A program made the position numbers and the translations under genes. Under the pieces are notes generated by a model, which made no database searches, had not been told where the DNA came from, and was given only the letters and a program-made list of their open reading frames with translations. From positions 20,783-28,798 of the forward strand of contig PCAT01000001.1 in assembly GCA_002730655.1 (NCBI GenBank): 8,016 nucleotides of DNA. Direction: 5' to 3'. The stretch is from Balneola sp. (GTDB taxonomy: Bacteria > Bacteroidota > Rhodothermia > Balneolales > Balneolaceae). Within the stretch, counting starts at the first letter, position 1; every line of letters starts with the position of its first letter. Below, one piece after another: positions 6,535-8,016 of the stretch.

Positions 6535-7560
6535 TTAATCGCTCTTAGCTCGGATACGTTGGAAGCTAACTTGAACAACTCCACCCATTCTACTATAGGA
6601 TTGTTTACTGATATTGAATTGATATTCTTGAATTACAATGCCTAAACCAATACTAGTTCCAGCTAAATCAATGGCTCTTCCAGTTTTCGTTTGCTCATAT
6701 TGATAGGGATTATAACCCCAACGTAAATATGCATGTTTTCCAATGGTAGCCTCCCCTCCTAGCTGCAGATGACGAAAGATGTGATCGACTGCTCGAGGAT
6801 TTTCGTCTCCTAAAACGGGTAATTCCCAGCGGTGTAAGTCATTAAGGGTAAGAGCCAATAAAAAGGGGAAATATTCAGGCTTAAATGATACGCCTAGAGC
6901 AATATTTAAGGGTAGTTTTTCTTCAGAATTCAGGTAGTTATTATATACCCAACCTAAATTCTGAAAAGTGATTCCTGCAGCTAATATCTTTTTGGGGTGA
7001 GTATAGATGAGTCCGCCTGAAAACGCAAAAGCAGAAGCGTTGAAATGATCTAAAGAGGAGTGAAGCCATTGAATGCTGAAGCCACTTTGAACCGTTGGGT
7101 AAAGTCTCCTGCTTAGGCTAAGTTGTGTCACATAGTCGCCTGCATTAAAGCTGCCAATATCAACCCCGGATTCATCGAATCGCCTCATATCTCCATAGCT
7201 AGCATATTGTACTCCTGCCGCTATAGTGCCTAATTCCTCTAGATAATAGGCATAATGCAGATTGCTGTAGCGTGCATCTGCAAAATAGTTCACAAAACTT
7301 AAGGATGCTGATCCATGATCACTGGATGATAAGTAGGCCGGATTGGTAAAAAATGCTGAACCGTCTGCATTCCATAGTCCTACATGATCTCCCCCCATAC
7401 CGGCCATCTGAGCAGAGGTTGGAATTCGTAAAAATCGAAAAATTTCAGTTGAAGGAACTTGTGCTTGAATATAATTTGGTAATTCCCATCCCAAAGAGAG
7501 AAGAAGTAAAAAGGATAATAATCGGCGATTGATAAAGGTCAAATGCATGGTGATGAACAT
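6535..7560 (-). CDS. porQ: PorQ-like outer-membrane protein (type IX secretion-associated family)
   Basis: A 341-residue exported protein. It has a signal peptide (NRRLLSFLLLLSLGWE core, probable cleavage after IQA near residue 33). The N-terminal motif FRFLRIPTSAQMAGMGGDHV and then FFTNPAYL are typical of PorV/PorQ-type proteins. The rest alternates short amphipathic beta-strands and turns (ASLSFVNYF, GTIAAGVQYASYG, AFAFSGGLIY, LRWGYNPYQY) and ends in strand GGVVQVSFQRI, as expected for an outer-membrane beta-barrel. In Bacteroidota PorQ is linked to the type IX secretion system, which exports proteins carrying a C-terminal signal. No other system component is in the window. ATG 7560 is used; ATG 7548, four codons later, is equally plausible and neither has a Shine-Dalgarno. 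It diverges from the permease gene over 61 nt. PorQ is preferred over PorV because of the opening motif and shorter length; a generic PorV/PorQ label is safer. Confidence 0.82.
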   Translation of the reverse strand: MFITMHLTFINRRLLSFLLLLSLGWELPNYIQAQVPSTEIFRFLRIPTSAQMAGMGGDHVGLWNADGSAFFTNPAYLSSSDHGSASLSFVNYFADARYSNLHYAYYLEELGTIAAGVQYASYGDMRRFDESGVDIGSFNAGDYVTQLSLSRRLYPTVQSGFSIQWLHSSLDHFNASAFAFSGGLIYTHPKKILAAGITFQNLGWVYNNYLNSEEKLPLNIALGVSFKPEYFPFLLALTLNDLHRWELPVLGDENPRAVDHIFRHLQLGGEATIGKHAYLRWGYNPYQYEQTKTGRAIDLAGTSIGLGIVIQEYQFNISKQSYSRMGGVVQVSFQRIRAKSD

Positions 7561-7621
7561 GACAATTGGTAGAAATCTTTTGTAATATAACTATTTGAAT
7601 GGTTAACCGTAGAACCGAATC
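7561..7621. promoter_or_regulatory. Divergent promoter region between porQ and the MlaE-type permease gene
   Basis: Both flanking genes start outward from this 61-nt AT-rich gap, so it should carry promoters for both unless they lie inside the genes. It contains AT-rich -10-like stretches (for example TAATATAAC) and an 8-bp palindrome GGTTAACC at 7601-7608. No full match to the Bacteroidota -33/-7 consensus was seen. The call rests on gene orientation, not on recognised boxes. Confidence 0.4.
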
Positions 7622-8016
7622 ATGGAAGCAATTCGTCAACTAGGGCAATATGCCACTTTACTGTATCATGCCCTTCGATCTATTTTGGAATTTAGTATCT
7701 ATCGCAAGAATTTATTTCAAGAATTTGTGAAAATTGGGTATGAATCCATACCCATTATAATGTTAACCGGGGTATTTACCGGAGCTGTATTGACCTTACA
7801 AACTGCCTACCAGTTAGATACTGATATTTACCCAGCTTCAATAGTTGGATCCATAGTAGGTCAATCGATTATTATTGAACTGGCAGCGGTAATTGGAGCT
7901 CTGGTATTAGCAGGTAAAGTGGGTGCCAGGATCTCTACAGAAATAGGGACTATGCGAGTGAGTGAACAAATAGATGCTCTAGAGTCTATGGGGTTTAATT
8001 CGGTTACTTTTTTAGT
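7622..8016 (+). CDS. mlaE: MlaE/YrbE-type ABC transporter permease (3' end beyond window)
   Basis: An open frame from ATG 7622 to the window edge encodes 131 residues beginning MEAIRQLGQYATLLYH. It belongs to the MlaE (YrbE, DUF140) permease family, the membrane subunit of Mce/Mla phospholipid transporters that move lipids between the inner and outer membranes. Visible features are a first hydrophobic segment SIPIIMLTGVFTGAVLTLQT (about 44-63), GSIVGQSIIIELAAVIGALV with AGKVGARISTEIGTM, and the family hallmark MRVSEQIDALESMG (about 110-123). Roughly the first half of a normal ~250-residue protein is present. Its usual partners, an MlaF-type ATPase and an MlaD/MCE substrate-binding protein, would be expected to the right. 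There is no Shine-Dalgarno before the ATG. It starts divergently from porQ, 61 nt away. The family assignment is strong; the specific mla symbol is by analogy with proteobacterial genes. Confidence 0.93.
   Translation, partial: MEAIRQLGQYATLLYHALRSILEFSIYRKNLFQEFVKIGYESIPIIMLTGVFTGAVLTLQTAYQLDTDIYPASIVGSIVGQSIIIELAAVIGALVLAGKVGARISTEIGTMRVSEQIDALESMGFNSVTFL

Noticed and set aside
7445..7639. Minus-strand 64-codon reading frame across the porQ start
   Set aside because: It overlaps the porQ signal peptide region in another frame and has no protein-like features.

Overview
The window looks like chromosomal DNA from a low-to-moderate GC bacterium of the Bacteroidota/Balneolota/Rhodothermota (FCB) group. 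The lineage hints are a PorQ-type protein (a family tied to type IX secretion in that group), a histidine kinase with the 'AHQLGTPISS' H-box common there, and start codons that mostly lack a Shine-Dalgarno sequence. The genus cannot be fixed from this sequence alone. No mobile element, CRISPR array, tRNA or rRNA was seen.

Layout. Positions 1-1170 (+) hold the C-terminal ~390 residues of ClpX, whose N-terminus lies before the window. A full-length orphan sensor histidine kinase follows at 1235-2584 (+). Its stop codon directly abuts the stop codon of a convergent SigR-like ECF sigma factor gene (2585-3151, -). Upstream of that on the minus strand, in transcription order, lie porQ (6535-7560), a 213-nt gap, aroC (5146-6321), a secreted LysM/RlpA-like protein (4053-5141, 4 nt after the aroC stop) and a CPBP membrane protease (3298-4053, sharing one base with the LysM gene's stop). 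A 146-nt gap then precedes the sigma factor gene. At the right edge an MlaE/YrbE-type ABC permease gene starts divergently from porQ (7622 to beyond 8016, +) and is cut by the window.

How the genes relate. aroC, lysM/rlpA and the CPBP gene are packed tightly enough to be one transcription unit. Apart from clpX and aroC, most genes concern the cell envelope: an outer-membrane beta-barrel protein (PorQ), a lipid-transport permease (MlaE), a peptidoglycan-binding and possibly peptidoglycan-cleaving protein, a membrane protease, a membrane sensor kinase and an ECF sigma factor. A shared envelope-stress role is inference; only adjacency is seen.

No clearly new system was found. The points most worth a second look are the LysM protein's divergent RlpA-like domain, which keeps the Glu/His/Asp active-site pattern but lacks the family's opening motif; the SigR-like sigma factor with no anti-sigma gene beside it; and the zero-gap convergent ends of the kinase and sigma genes. 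There is no gene-free stretch longer than 300 bases.
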